From VYFG01 sp965248685 (GTDB lineage Bacteria; Pseudomonadota; Gammaproteobacteria; Arenicellales; Poriferihabitantaceae), in NCBI GenBank assembly GCA_965248685.1, contig CBDFKC010000002.1, positions 186,001-250,000 on the forward strand: a DNA stretch of 64,000 bases, in the 5' to 3' direction. Every line of letters begins with the position of its first letter. Position 1 is the first letter of the stretch. The notes below the pieces were generated by a model. The model saw nothing but the letters and a program-made list of their open reading frames with translations. It made no database searches and was not told the origin of the DNA. Positions 23,944 to 33,885 of this stretch are shown piece after piece. A program made the position numbers and the translations under genes.

Positions 23944-25803
23944 GTGACAGAAACACTTCAGCTGACGGGTGAGATGGTGGCGGTAATCGCCATTCTTCTG
24001 TTTACTGTTTATCTGTTTGCTTTTGAGGTGGTCAGGGTTGATGTAGCCGCCATTTGTATCATGGTATTGCTGGGGCTCACTGCCCTGGTGCCTGGATATG
24101 ATGGTCTGGTGCCTCCTGAAAATTTGTTCGACGGCTATTCGAGTAATGCGGTGATCTCGATCATGGCTGTTATGATTATTGGCGCCGGGCTTGACCGGAC
24201 TGGAGTGATGGGAAAGCTCGCCAGTAAAATTCTAAAAATGGGGGGACGTACCGAAGGAAGGGTGATTTTGTTTATTTCCGGTGTTGTCGGAATCACCTCA
24301 AGTTTTATGCAAAACATTGGGGCCGCGGCACTCTTCCTACCGGTGGTTAACCGGATTGCCCGGCGAGGCAATCTCGCCATATCCCGCTTGCTTATGCCAA
24401 TGGGGTTTTGCGCCATTTTAGGTGGCACCATTACCATGATTGGGTCGAGCCCGTTAATTCTGTTAAATGACCTGCTGATTAACTCCAATCGATCCCTGCC
24501 GGACTCGGTTGAGCAAATGGAGACATTTGGGCTGTTTTCAGTTACGCCTATCGGCGCGGTGCTACTGATTTGTGGGATGGCCTATTTTGTCCTGGCGGGC
24601 CGATTTGTTTTACCAGTTATTAAAGACAAGCCAGGGGAATCTGGCAGCATGCTGCGATACTTCAAAGAAGTCTATGGAATCGAAGGGGAGGTATACGAAT
24701 GTCGGGTTTCGAGAGATAGCCCACTAATTGGCCGGTTTCTGTCAGACGTCGATGCAGCTGGTAGAGCCGGCTGGATCGTCGCGGTTCGCAATGGTCCTGA
24801 AATGGTGGTCGCGCCCAGGGGAGATACCGAGTTCTGGGTCGGTAGTGAACTCGCCATTATGGGAAGGCGGGAGGAGGTTATGAATTTTGCCGATGAATAC
24901 GCTCTTCGAGTAAAGAACGAGATGGACGTTTTCGCTGAAATACTCAGCGCAAGCAGCGCAGGCATTGCTGAAGTGGTTATTCCACCTGACTCGGCGGTTA
25001 TCGGAAAATCAATTAAGGAAATCGGGATCAGGAAGCGACATGGTGCGACGGTATTGGCGGTTTTTCGCGCTGACGATGTTATTGATAACGATTTACCAGA
25101 CCTGATTTTGCAGTCCGGAGATACTATGGTGGTGCATGTCCGCTGGCATGAGCTGGTTGGTATTGCGGAGAACCGCCATGACTTCGTTGTTGTAACTGAC
25201 TTTCCGCGGGAAGATGAACGGCCGGAAAAACTGAAATTCGCCGGGGGATTCTTTTTCCTCACTCTTTTTCTGATTATTTTTACCGATATTCGATTGTCGG
25301 TAGCGTTGATGACGGGTGCGGTGGGAATGATCCTTTCTGGCGTAATAAAAATAGAGGAAGCCTACCGTGCGATCGGGTGGCAAAGCGTTTTTTTACTCGC
25401 TAGTTTGATACCCCTTGGCCTAGCGGTAGAGCAATCAGGTACCGCTGCGTGGATTGCTCAGCAAGTATTATTGCTGCTTGACGGGGTACCTATCTGGGTT
25501 CTGCAAACAGTTATCGCGGTGATGGCGACGGTTTTTACCCTGGTCATGTCAAATGTAGGTGCGACCGTGCTGTTAGTACCGTTGGCGATTAATATTGCGG
25601 TGGGTGTGGGGGCTGATCCTGCCGTATTCGCCCTAACCGTGGCATTATCCACCTCAAACTCTTTCCTAATACCCACCCATCAAGTCAATGCACTCATCAT
25701 GGGACCCGGTGGATATCGGGTTGCTGATTTTCTTCGTGCCGGTGGAATTATGACCATCGTCTTCCTGGTCGTCGAAATCTTAATGTTGAACCTGATATTC
25801 TAA
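23944..25803 (+). CDS. SLC13-type permease with two RCK_C domains
   Basis: This roughly 619-residue transporter has two membrane halves: about residues 5-205 and 415-619. Between them lie two TrkA_C/RCK_C regulatory domains (YECRVSRDSPLIGRFLSDV near 255, and IPPDSAVIGKSIKEIGIRK near 345). Characteristic SLC13 hairpin segments are GGTITMIGSSPLILLNDLL and STSNSFLIPTHQVNALIMGP. The family imports or exports dicarboxylates or sulfate-type anions using Na+. GTG 23944 is preferred to GTG 23899 because GGAG lies at a proper distance. Anion identity is unknown; a sulfur oxyanion role would fit the SoeABC-like operon but is speculative. Confidence 0.85.
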   Translation: MTETLQLTGEMVAVIAILLFTVYLFAFEVVRVDVAAICIMVLLGLTALVPGYDGLVPPENLFDGYSSNAVISIMAVMIIGAGLDRTGVMGKLASKILKMGGRTEGRVILFISGVVGITSSFMQNIGAAALFLPVVNRIARRGNLAISRLLMPMGFCAILGGTITMIGSSPLILLNDLLINSNRSLPDSVEQMETFGLFSVTPIGAVLLICGMAYFVLAGRFVLPVIKDKPGESGSMLRYFKEVYGIEGEVYECRVSRDSPLIGRFLSDVDAAGRAGWIVAVRNGPEMVVAPRGDTEFWVGSELAIMGRREEVMNFADEYALRVKNEMDVFAEILSASSAGIAEVVIPPDSAVIGKSIKEIGIRKRHGATVLAVFRADDVIDNDLPDLILQSGDTMVVHVRWHELVGIAENRHDFVVVTDFPREDERPEKLKFAGGFFFLTLFLIIFTDIRLSVALMTGAVGMILSGVIKIEEAYRAIGWQSVFLLASLIPLGLAVEQSGTAAWIAQQVLLLLDGVPIWVLQTVIAVMATVFTLVMSNVGATVLLVPLAINIAVGVGADPAVFALTVALSTSNSFLIPTHQVNALIMGPGGYRVADFLRAGGIMTIVFLVVEILMLNLIF

Positions 25804-25895
25804 TCAACTGTCAGTGGGATTTGAAAGGAGAGACCGGACCGTAAATCTTCAGGGTAGTTCTGATAACAGCCATTCGCCAGGTCAATTCTGTCTTT

Positions 25896-27416
25896 CTACA
25901 GGGCCGGCGCTGCCACTTTTAATTTATTACGCCAGATTTCCGGTGCGGTGTGGTGTACTGATTCACCGGTTGAATCTACCGCTACCGTCACCGGCATTTC
26001 CTCAACTTCAAATTCATAGATCGCTTCCATTCCGAGGTCTTCGAACGCGACTACCCGAGCCGATTTAATCGCTCTGGAAACCAAATAAGCGGCGCCACCT
26101 ACCGCGATTAGATAAACTGACTTGTGGCGCCGGATACTATCGATTGTCTCAGCTCCGCGTTCCGCCTTTCCTATCATGCCCAGCAAACCGGCCTGTTCGA
26201 GCATCATGTCGGTAAATTTGTCCATGCGGGTCGATGTAGTAGGACCAGCGGGTCCTACCGCTTCACTACCGATTGGATCGACCGGGCCCACGTAATAAAT
26301 AAACCTGTTGTGAAAATCTACTCCATTGGGTAATGCTTCCCCTCTATCAAAGTATTCTGCAATTCGCTTGTGAGCGGCATCACGACCGGTTAATAACTTC
26401 CCGCTCAATAGTAATGTCTGTCCGGGTTTCCATTGTTCGACAGACTGCTGATCCACTTCGTCGAGATTAACGTGTATGGTGTCGTCACCTGGCTGCCAGG
26501 AAATATCTGGCCAGTCGGACAACTTCGGTTGCTCCAGCAAAGCCGGGCCACTGCCGTCCATCACAAAATGGGCGTGTCTGGTTGCGGCGCAGTTTGGAAT
26601 CAGAGCGACAGGAAGCGACGCCGCATGGGTGGGGTATTCTCTGACCTTTACGTCGAGAACGGTGGTGACGCCACCGAGACCCTGGGCACCAATACCAAGT
26701 AAATTTACTTTTTCAAACAATTCCAGTCTTAACTCTTCGGCCGCGCTGGCCGGGCCTCGCGAGATCAACTCCTGAATATCGATTGGATCCATTAATGATT
26801 CTTTTGCCATTACCATGGCCTTTTCTGAGCTGCCACCAATGCCAATACCAAGCACCCCTGGAGGACACCATCCAGCGCCCATTTTTGGTACAGTTTCAAG
26901 TACCCAGTCAACCACACTATCACTAGGGTTAAGGATGGCGAATTTGCTTTTGTTTTCGGATCCTCCGCCCTTAGCCGACACGGTTACGTCGACTTTATCC
27001 CCAGCAACCAATTCGACGTGAATTACTGCAGGGGTGTTGTCTTTGGTATTCACTCGTTTTCCAGTTGGTGGGAAAACAATTGAAGCGCGCAATGGATTAT
27101 CAGGATTTAAGTATGCCTGGCGTACACCTTCGTTGACCATTTCGTCCACGGTAAGATTACTTTCCCACTGCACCTGCATCCCTACCTTGATAAAAACCAC
27201 GACAATACCCGTATCCTGGCAGATCGGGCGTTTCCCTTCCGCTGACATTTTAGAGTTTATTAAAATTTGGGAAATTGCGTTACGCGCGGCTTCGGACAGC
27301 TCTTTCTGGTATGCGAGGTGCATCGCATCTACAAAATCCTTGGAATGGTAGAATGAAATGTATTGCAGGCTGTCGGCAACACTTTGAATAAAGTCTTCTT
27401 GTTTGATAATAGTCAT
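25896..27416 (-). CDS. fumA: class I fumarate hydratase (iron-sulfur)
   Basis: This 506-residue protein joins the alpha and beta regions of class I fumarases in one chain. Visible are RPICQDTGIVVVF, GSENKSKFAIL, AGWCPPGVLGIGIGGSSE and PNCAATRHAHF (cluster-type cysteines near 80, 190 and 290), plus the C-terminal beta domain VGPAGPTTSTRMDKF and AVGGAAYLVS. It interconverts fumarate and malate in the TCA cycle with a [4Fe-4S] cluster that is sensitive to oxidants. The start at 27416 fits the family and lies 1 bp after the stop of the DUF349 gene, so the two are coupled. An upstream ATG 24 codons earlier would overlap that gene. Confidence 0.9.
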   Translation of the reverse strand: MTIIKQEDFIQSVADSLQYISFYHSKDFVDAMHLAYQKELSEAARNAISQILINSKMSAEGKRPICQDTGIVVVFIKVGMQVQWESNLTVDEMVNEGVRQAYLNPDNPLRASIVFPPTGKRVNTKDNTPAVIHVELVAGDKVDVTVSAKGGGSENKSKFAILNPSDSVVDWVLETVPKMGAGWCPPGVLGIGIGGSSEKAMVMAKESLMDPIDIQELISRGPASAAEELRLELFEKVNLLGIGAQGLGGVTTVLDVKVREYPTHAASLPVALIPNCAATRHAHFVMDGSGPALLEQPKLSDWPDISWQPGDDTIHVNLDEVDQQSVEQWKPGQTLLLSGKLLTGRDAAHKRIAEYFDRGEALPNGVDFHNRFIYYVGPVDPIGSEAVGPAGPTTSTRMDKFTDMMLEQAGLLGMIGKAERGAETIDSIRRHKSVYLIAVGGAAYLVSRAIKSARVVAFEDLGMEAIYEFEVEEMPVTVAVDSTGESVHHTAPEIWRNKLKVAAPAL

Positions 27417-27417
27417 A

Positions 27418-29298
27418 TTAAAGCGCCTGGTAGCATTTGTTGAATCGTTGATTAATCTCGTTTCGTTTTGCTGGATCGATTCCGGCAATTGTGTGGATTC
27501 GAACGATCAGCTCCTTTGAATCCAGTAATTCCTGCTCAGCTGATTTACCCATTGCGGCGGACAACCGACCAATTTGCAACGCCATTTTCTGTTTGGCATA
27601 TTCGGCAGGAGAATCTACACCCGAGTTGATTTCCAGTTGCAGCAAATATCCGTTAACCTGGTCGAAACGCTTCTCGAAAGACTGCTGTATCTGCCCAACC
27701 TTTGCTTGATTGCCAGCAGCTGACTTAATCAAGCTAATCCGGTTCTGCATGGCAATTTGGACCTTGTCATCCAATTCCTCAAGATTGACCAAGCTCTGTT
27801 CCGGTTCTGCAGTCTCTAGATCAGCACCTGTAAACACAAGTTGCTCCAACTGTTCGCAAATTGCTGCGCTGGCAAACAGCTTTTGGTCCGTTTGACTCTG
27901 GTCCTCTTGCTGTAACCTGGCCAGTGCCTTATCAGCCATACCCATAGCATCACGAAATCGTTTGTCGATTTGATGGGCTTTGACTTTTGGAACATTACCT
28001 GAGTCAGCCCAGGCGGTTTTCCATTTGCTAATTTGACTGGCAAGCGCCGCCGAATCGGCCGAGCCGACTTTCAATCCAGATTCGATTTCATCACATAACG
28101 ATTTTTTGGCATCGAGCTGACTATTAAGCTGCTGATCAAATTCTTTTTTGACCCGCCTTGATTTGTCGTAAATTCCATCGCAGGCTTTGGTGAATTGTTT
28201 CCAAATTGATCGTTCCTGGCCCCGGGTCGCAGAAACTGTCACTTGCCAGCCCTTCTTTAATCCCTGTAAGGTGCTGATTGCTTTTCGAGTATCTTCTACC
28301 GCGAGCAGGGCGTTTATCTGATCGACCAGGTCTTTACGCAGCTGGAAGTTGCGTTTGCGTTCGCGGCTCAACGGTCCATCAAATTTCTCCATTGCCAGAT
28401 CAAATCGCTTTTGCAGCGGTTTACGGTCTTTGAATTCGGCGCCCCCGGCCTTGCGCCACATAGTTTGCTGTTCCCGTATCAGTTGTTGAATTTCCCTCCA
28501 GTCAGGTTCTCGCCAATCAATTTTCTCGTATTGGCTTTCCAGCAATTCGCAAATCGCACTTCTGTTGCGGCTGGCGTCCTTCCGCTGTTTACGCTGGGTG
28601 TCGAACATCGCCTTACAGGGTAGGTACGCCTTGGTGCAGGCGGCGTCGAATTTAAGGTACAGTTTTTTATCGCCACCTTCTCCAGAATTATCCCATTCCT
28701 TCCACTCATCCCGGGCCTGTTTGATTCGGGTTGCCACCTTTTCGAGATTCTTCTCGGTTTCATGCAAACCTTCAATTTCCTCAATTATCTTTTCTCTTGC
28801 CTGCAGAGTCCCCCAATGCCTCCAGGAAGAAAGTTTCTTAATTTTTGGCTGTAAAACCTCGATCTCCTGGATGACTTTTTGCCGCCGTTGACTCGATAGC
28901 CCTCGAATTTTATTGAGACCGTTGATAATACTTTGTTCCAATTGCTGAGACTTCTTTAAGTCACCGGTCTTTAGTTCTGCCTTTAGCTGTTCAATTTGTT
29001 CCTCAATTTCGGCATATTGCTTATTGCGAAGTGCAACCTGATCATGAATACGAACTCGGAGTTTTTCGAATCGCTGCTCCAGAGTGGATAGATCCACTGA
29101 TTCGGGATCGGATTGTCCGCGCAATTCGTCCCAGGATTTACGTAAAACCTTGGCTTTATGCTCATCGATACCAGATTTAGCCTGTAGCAGAGTCTGAACC
29201 TCATCCAGTAAATTCTTTACTGCGTATTCTGTGGTAATTACCTGGGAAATCTCCGCGGTGGCTGGTAATTTTTCTGGTTCCATGCAAACTGTATTCAC
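27418..29298 (-). CDS. DUF349 domain protein
   Basis: This 626-residue, highly charged, nearly all-helical protein contains repeated DUF349 units with conserved Trp/Arg patterns. Examples are DWREIQQLIREQQTMWRKAG near 270-290, the later ISTLQGLKKGWQVTVSATRG, and ASQISKWKTAWADSGNVPK. The repeats are probably coiled coil. The family function is poorly defined. The gene is upstream of fumA with a 1-bp gap. It has no signal peptide and is presumably cytoplasmic. Confidence 0.85.
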   Translation of the reverse strand: MNTVCMEPEKLPATAEISQVITTEYAVKNLLDEVQTLLQAKSGIDEHKAKVLRKSWDELRGQSDPESVDLSTLEQRFEKLRVRIHDQVALRNKQYAEIEEQIEQLKAELKTGDLKKSQQLEQSIINGLNKIRGLSSQRRQKVIQEIEVLQPKIKKLSSWRHWGTLQAREKIIEEIEGLHETEKNLEKVATRIKQARDEWKEWDNSGEGGDKKLYLKFDAACTKAYLPCKAMFDTQRKQRKDASRNRSAICELLESQYEKIDWREPDWREIQQLIREQQTMWRKAGGAEFKDRKPLQKRFDLAMEKFDGPLSRERKRNFQLRKDLVDQINALLAVEDTRKAISTLQGLKKGWQVTVSATRGQERSIWKQFTKACDGIYDKSRRVKKEFDQQLNSQLDAKKSLCDEIESGLKVGSADSAALASQISKWKTAWADSGNVPKVKAHQIDKRFRDAMGMADKALARLQQEDQSQTDQKLFASAAICEQLEQLVFTGADLETAEPEQSLVNLEELDDKVQIAMQNRISLIKSAAGNQAKVGQIQQSFEKRFDQVNGYLLQLEINSGVDSPAEYAKQKMALQIGRLSAAMGKSAEQELLDSKELIVRIHTIAGIDPAKRNEINQRFNKCYQAL

Positions 29299-29483
29299 TT
29301 TGACGTAAACTCGGGAGTACTGTCAGAAAACCTCATTTCTATTCTCCCAATGACATGAACTGAGCCTCTATATTATCAGGGGATTGACGGTACTTGATTG
29401 CAATATTATAACCTTTAGCCGGGGTCGGGAGCGATTTTGCGTTAGCGAGTCTGGCCTGGTTCAATGACATTTTTATATTTTTT

Positions 29484-31865
29484 TTGGTGCGAACGTTTAT
29501 TTTACTGAACCTTCTGGCGCTGCTTTCCGCGGCAGGTTTTAGCCAGTTGGCCTACGCTGATCATTCTCTGCCAGCACATAAGCTGGATTGTAGTGTGAAT
29601 TTTCCCTGTCCTCCTGAGCTTCGCCGGCGGGTGGATTTTTGGATTGAGGTATTCAAAGGGTGGAGCAAAGAAAAGGCGATCCTGCATGATCCCCAGGTAC
29701 CCGAGCGGGTATACGCGGTAATTGACACCGGACACGGATGCAGTCGAAAAGTATCTAAAAGAATAAAAGCCAACCGCCAAGCCGTTTCAAAGTCTCTTAA
29801 GTCTCTGGCCTCGAATTTGGCCAACAAGCGCGAGATTGTAGATAAGCGAGAACGCCACTTGTTAACTTTATTTCCTTCCAAAAGCGCCAAGCGCATTCGC
29901 CGAGCAGCCAAGGATATTCGTTGCCAGAGCGGGGTTCGCGACAGTTTTATCGGTGGCTTGAAACGATTTAATCAATATTCAGATCTAGTTGACAGGGTTT
30001 TGGTGGAAAACAACCTACCGCCAGAGATCCGATATCTACCATTTGTTGAATCTTCATATAATCCTGCGGCATATTCCAAAGCGGGGGCCGCCGGGCTATG
30101 GCAAATAATGCCAGCAACAGCGCGCTCGCTGGGGCTTGAATTAAACGCTACTGTAGATGAGCGACTCGACCCGGAAGCAGCTACTCGTGCCGCTGCCAAG
30201 TACTTTTTAAATGCAACTAGGTCTCTGGGTAAACTCTCGCGACAAAAAAAACCAGGGATCACGGCACCGGAAATCAATCCGTTTGTCATTACTTCATACA
30301 ACTATGGGGTAAACGGCATGCGGCGTGCGATTCAAAAGATAAGTCCCGATTTCATGCAGGTGCTAAATCGGTATAAATCAGCGGGATTTCAAGTTGCGGT
30401 AAAGAACTTTTACGCCAGTTTTCTCGCGGCACGGCATGTTGCGCTAAATGCGGATAGGTATTTCGGTTCCGTGGTTAAAGCAAGACCAGTGAACTATCAG
30501 ACTCTGGTGCTTAAAAATGCGACCTCACTTGATCGTATTAAGAAGGTATTTGGCCTGACAGAAGCGAAATTGAAGCCATTGAATCGGCCGTTGACGCGGT
30601 TTATCTGGAATGGTTGGCGTATGATTCCGGCCGGCTATCAATTGCGTTTGCCGAAACGCCAGGGTCAATGGAAGACTGAGTTGTCTCAACTTGCTACCCT
30701 TGCTCCGGAAAAAATTGTTCCCGGAACTGATCGTTATAAAGTGCGCAAAGGGGACACTGCCTGCGGCATTGCCCGGGCATTGCGGGTTAATTGCAGCACC
30801 TTGATCAAGGCAAACAGGCTGGGTTCCAGGGCGGTCATCAGGGTTGGACAAAAACTGGTGATTCCCCGCAAGCTGGTTGCCAGTTCCTCCAACGCAACCA
30901 CTAAAGTGGTGGCTTCTACAACCCGGGCTGCGAACCAGTCAAACCGGAATAAAACCTGGGTAGTTAAAAAGGGCAATACCGCCTGCGCAATTGCCAGGCG
31001 TCTCGGCGTAAGCTGCCGAGAACTGATCAGATTTAATCAGTTGGGCCGTAAAGCCAGGATTTACCCTGGGCAAAGATTGAAAATCCCCACCGGAGACTAC
31101 CTGGTGAGCAATCCGGCCGGTCTCAATTCTGATAATAAATACATTGTGCAGAAAGGTGATGTCGCCTGCGTGATCGCTGCCCGTTTTTCGGTCGGGTGCA
31201 ATAACTTAATCAGACTGAACCGACTTTCCAGAAAGGCGACCATTTACCCTGGACAAAAACTCATTATACCGGGTTACCAGGCGCCGGAAACATCGGTTAC
31301 CGCGTCTCAACTGGCGTCCATGGAACCTTCTGATGAAAAACCCTTGAACGCGCTTCCGGCCAAAAGGGGACAACCAGAGCGACCTCCTGATAACCAATTG
31401 GCAAACCTGTTGGATACATTGCCAGATTTAAGCATCCGGGTCGGCAGTGAAGCCGGCAAACCGGTCTATAGTATTTTTGTGGAAGTCGATGAAACCCTGG
31501 GGCATTTTGCCGATTGGCTGGGAATCAAAGGATCATCAGCTTTGCGAAAGCTGAATAAATTGCGTTCAACCACCAATTTGCGCTTGGGTCAAAGGATCAG
31601 GTTTCCGGAAATTTCACCGGACAGGGTTGCCCGGTTCGAACAGATGCGGGTAGATTACCATCAGGTTTTGAGCGAAAACCTGAAAGAAAATTACCAGTTG
31701 GTTGGAATCGAGTCTTATACGGTAAAAGATGGGGAGTCCCTGTGGGAAATGTCCCGTAGTCTTGGTTTTCCCCTGTGGTTACTCTATCGGCTGAATCCAG
31801 AATTACGACTGCGTGGGCTCGCCGCAGGAAAGTCCATCAATCTGCCCCAGCTGAAAGCAATTTGA
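29484..31865 (+). CDS. mltD: MltD-like lytic transglycosylase with multiple LysM repeats
   Basis: This 793-residue exported murein hydrolase has a signal-like N-terminus (residues 4-25) and an SLT catalytic domain at about 165-310. The catalytic Glu189 is in PFVESSYNP, followed by AAGLWQIMPATARSLGL and ITSYNYGVNGMRRA. At least five LysM-like repeats follow, near 338-390 (degenerate), 416-461, 490-535, 552-597 and 740-790, with a further weak one near 650-705. LysM repeats 2-4 each carry a Cys pair. It cleaves peptidoglycan glycan strands. The start is TTG 29484 with no ribosome binding site. An ATG at 29464 is out of frame by one base across a run of eight T, so the start is doubtful. Confidence 0.88.
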   Translation: MVRTFILLNLLALLSAAGFSQLAYADHSLPAHKLDCSVNFPCPPELRRRVDFWIEVFKGWSKEKAILHDPQVPERVYAVIDTGHGCSRKVSKRIKANRQAVSKSLKSLASNLANKREIVDKRERHLLTLFPSKSAKRIRRAAKDIRCQSGVRDSFIGGLKRFNQYSDLVDRVLVENNLPPEIRYLPFVESSYNPAAYSKAGAAGLWQIMPATARSLGLELNATVDERLDPEAATRAAAKYFLNATRSLGKLSRQKKPGITAPEINPFVITSYNYGVNGMRRAIQKISPDFMQVLNRYKSAGFQVAVKNFYASFLAARHVALNADRYFGSVVKARPVNYQTLVLKNATSLDRIKKVFGLTEAKLKPLNRPLTRFIWNGWRMIPAGYQLRLPKRQGQWKTELSQLATLAPEKIVPGTDRYKVRKGDTACGIARALRVNCSTLIKANRLGSRAVIRVGQKLVIPRKLVASSSNATTKVVASTTRAANQSNRNKTWVVKKGNTACAIARRLGVSCRELIRFNQLGRKARIYPGQRLKIPTGDYLVSNPAGLNSDNKYIVQKGDVACVIAARFSVGCNNLIRLNRLSRKATIYPGQKLIIPGYQAPETSVTASQLASMEPSDEKPLNALPAKRGQPERPPDNQLANLLDTLPDLSIRVGSEAGKPVYSIFVEVDETLGHFADWLGIKGSSALRKLNKLRSTTNLRLGQRIRFPEISPDRVARFEQMRVDYHQVLSENLKENYQLVGIESYTVKDGESLWEMSRSLGFPLWLLYRLNPELRLRGLAAGKSINLPQLKAI

Positions 31866-31920
31866 TTCCAGGGAACGCTGGTTCTATCTAAATGCACTAT
31901 GGGCAAAATAATGATCCCGC

Positions 31921-32730
31921 CTATTCGATTGGCATCGAATCGTCGGCGGCCCATTCCGACCATGAACCAGCATACCCACGTACCTGGCGAAATCCTAAAG
32001 AGCGCAGCATCACATAACTATGGGATGACCGCTGATGGGTCTGGCAGTGGGCAATAATTTCCCGATCTTTGTGGAATCCTCGCTGCAATAGCATTGAAAC
32101 CAGTGCGTTGGGCGATTTGAAATGACGGTTTTCACTAATCGTATCCAACCAGTTTAGATTTATTGCACCAGGAATTCGACCAAGTCGGGCCGCTGCTGAC
32201 TTTAAACCCTGGTGTTCTTCAGGGCTGCGCGCATCTAGTATTTGAATATCGGGATTGTTTAGAGATGCCAGAACATAGGCTTTATCCGCCAAAACCGAAG
32301 GATTCGGGCGGGCAAACCAATTAGATGGTCGACGGACCCGTGGGTTTTTTTCCAATGCCAGGTTATGTCTGTTCCATGATGTCAACCCGCCATCAAGGAA
32401 AGTTCGATGTCGATGCCCCATTGCGTCCAGTAACCACATCATCCTTGCAGCACGGGTACCGGCGTCGTCGTCGTAGCAAACCACGTGAAGGTTCGCCTGC
32501 AGTCCAATGCGACGAAATACTTGCTCGACAGTAGTGACCGTAGGAAGTAGTCCTGGCGCCGGTTTACCACCTTTACTCAAATACGAAGGTTCGAGATGAA
32601 CCGCGCCTGGTAAATGTCCAGTTAGATAATTACTACGGCTTCCCAGACAGACAATTAATAAATCTGGCCGGTCTAGCTTCTCTGCAATTGTTAGCGGGTG
32701 GGCTAAATAAGGTAGTAAGGTTTTGATCAT
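31921..32730 (-). CDS. two-domain rhodanese (sulfurtransferase)
   Basis: This 269-residue protein has two rhodanese modules. The N-terminal one is inactive (VVCYDDDAGTRAARMMWLL, no Cys in the loop centre), and the C-terminal one has active-site loop CQTHQRS in IIAHCQTHQRSSHSY near residue 230. CDC25/rhodanese features such as ILDARSPEEHQG and GRIPGAINLNW are present. It transfers sulfane sulfur from thiosulfate or mercaptopyruvate to thiol or cyanide acceptors. It is divergent from truD with an 18-bp gap. Confidence 0.88.
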   Translation of the reverse strand: MIKTLLPYLAHPLTIAEKLDRPDLLIVCLGSRSNYLTGHLPGAVHLEPSYLSKGGKPAPGLLPTVTTVEQVFRRIGLQANLHVVCYDDDAGTRAARMMWLLDAMGHRHRTFLDGGLTSWNRHNLALEKNPRVRRPSNWFARPNPSVLADKAYVLASLNNPDIQILDARSPEEHQGLKSAAARLGRIPGAINLNWLDTISENRHFKSPNALVSMLLQRGFHKDREIIAHCQTHQRSSHSYVMLRSLGFRQVRGYAGSWSEWAADDSMPIE

Positions 32731-32748
32731 CGGTTAAAATGTGGTGCC

Positions 32749-33855
32749 ATGAAATTACAAACAGATTCCATTATAACGAACTCTGAAAAAATTCTGTTTG
32801 GGGGAAATGGCGCTGAACAATTTCCCCTGGACCGATGGAATTATGTTGGGGCTAAACCGGTTGGTACGGGTGTGATAAAGGCCCTGAATGGCGATTTTAA
32901 GGTCAATGAAGTGCTTGGGTTCAAACCATCCGGTAATGGTGCTCACCTCTGGGTGAAAATCGAGAAAGACGGCCTAGATACTACTAATGTCGTGGGCATG
33001 TTGTCATCGGCGTGTAAGATAAGATCGTCAGAAATAGGTTTCAGTGGCTTAAAGGACCGAAATGCTATCACCAGCCAATGGTTTAGCGTACCGGCTGGAT
33101 CGAATCCGGAGTGCCGACTAAAATTGATTTCCAGTCTGTGTCGCGATCATTCGCAATTGAGCACTAAGCAGATTTCTGCAAACCCGGGAAAGCTTAGACG
33201 GGGTGTCCACCGGCAAAATGAATTTGATATCAACATCCGAAATTTGGATGTTAATTCTGAATTATTGGAACAAGGTTTGAATCGGACTCTGCAACAGGGG
33301 GTGCCTAATTATTTTGGACCCCAGCGTTTCGGACGAAATGGCAAGAACTTACTGACAGCGATCAAGTTTATGTCTACCCCAGGTATAAGAGTTGATCGTA
33401 TTGCCCGCAGTATGGCGTTGTCTTCAGCACGTTCGTGGATATTTAATCAGGTTTTGTCGAGCAGATTGTCTGCGCAAACCTGGCAAACCGCGGTAATTGG
33501 TGATGCACTACAATTGCAGGGAACCAATGCCTATTTTGTGCACAATGGTACTGATCCCGCCATTATTGATAGAATAGCACGGCATGATATTCACCCAACC
33601 GGACCTCTGTGGGGGAAGGGACCGCTGCCAACTCTGGGAAATATCGCTGAATTGGAAAAAGCAGTGGTGAATGAAATTCCTGTGTTTCCTGAGGGGCTTG
33701 TGGCGGCTGGATTGAAGCAGCAACGACGAGCGCTGCGTCTGATTCCTCTCGGCTTGGTCTGGAAATTTATCGACTCAGATACACTGAATATCAGGTTTTC
33801 ATTGCCCCGTGGGAGTTTTGCCACCGCGGTGTTGCGGGAGCTGATTAATTTTTAA
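32749..33855 (+). CDS. truD: tRNA pseudouridine synthase D
   Basis: This 368-residue protein has the TruD signature GLKDRNA with catalytic Asp103, and the FKVNEVLGF strand of the N-terminal domain. NYFGPQRFGRNGKN near 190-203 is a second conserved TruD block. It makes pseudouridine 13 in tRNA-Glu. The ATG at 32749 is used; the following pyrF starts 30 bp after its stop. Confidence 0.93.
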   Translation: MKLQTDSIITNSEKILFGGNGAEQFPLDRWNYVGAKPVGTGVIKALNGDFKVNEVLGFKPSGNGAHLWVKIEKDGLDTTNVVGMLSSACKIRSSEIGFSGLKDRNAITSQWFSVPAGSNPECRLKLISSLCRDHSQLSTKQISANPGKLRRGVHRQNEFDINIRNLDVNSELLEQGLNRTLQQGVPNYFGPQRFGRNGKNLLTAIKFMSTPGIRVDRIARSMALSSARSWIFNQVLSSRLSAQTWQTAVIGDALQLQGTNAYFVHNGTDPAIIDRIARHDIHPTGPLWGKGPLPTLGNIAELEKAVVNEIPVFPEGLVAAGLKQQRRALRLIPLGLVWKFIDSDTLNIRFSLPRGSFATAVLRELINF

Positions 33856-33885
33856 TAGAAATAATGCCACACTAATTTTCAACCT

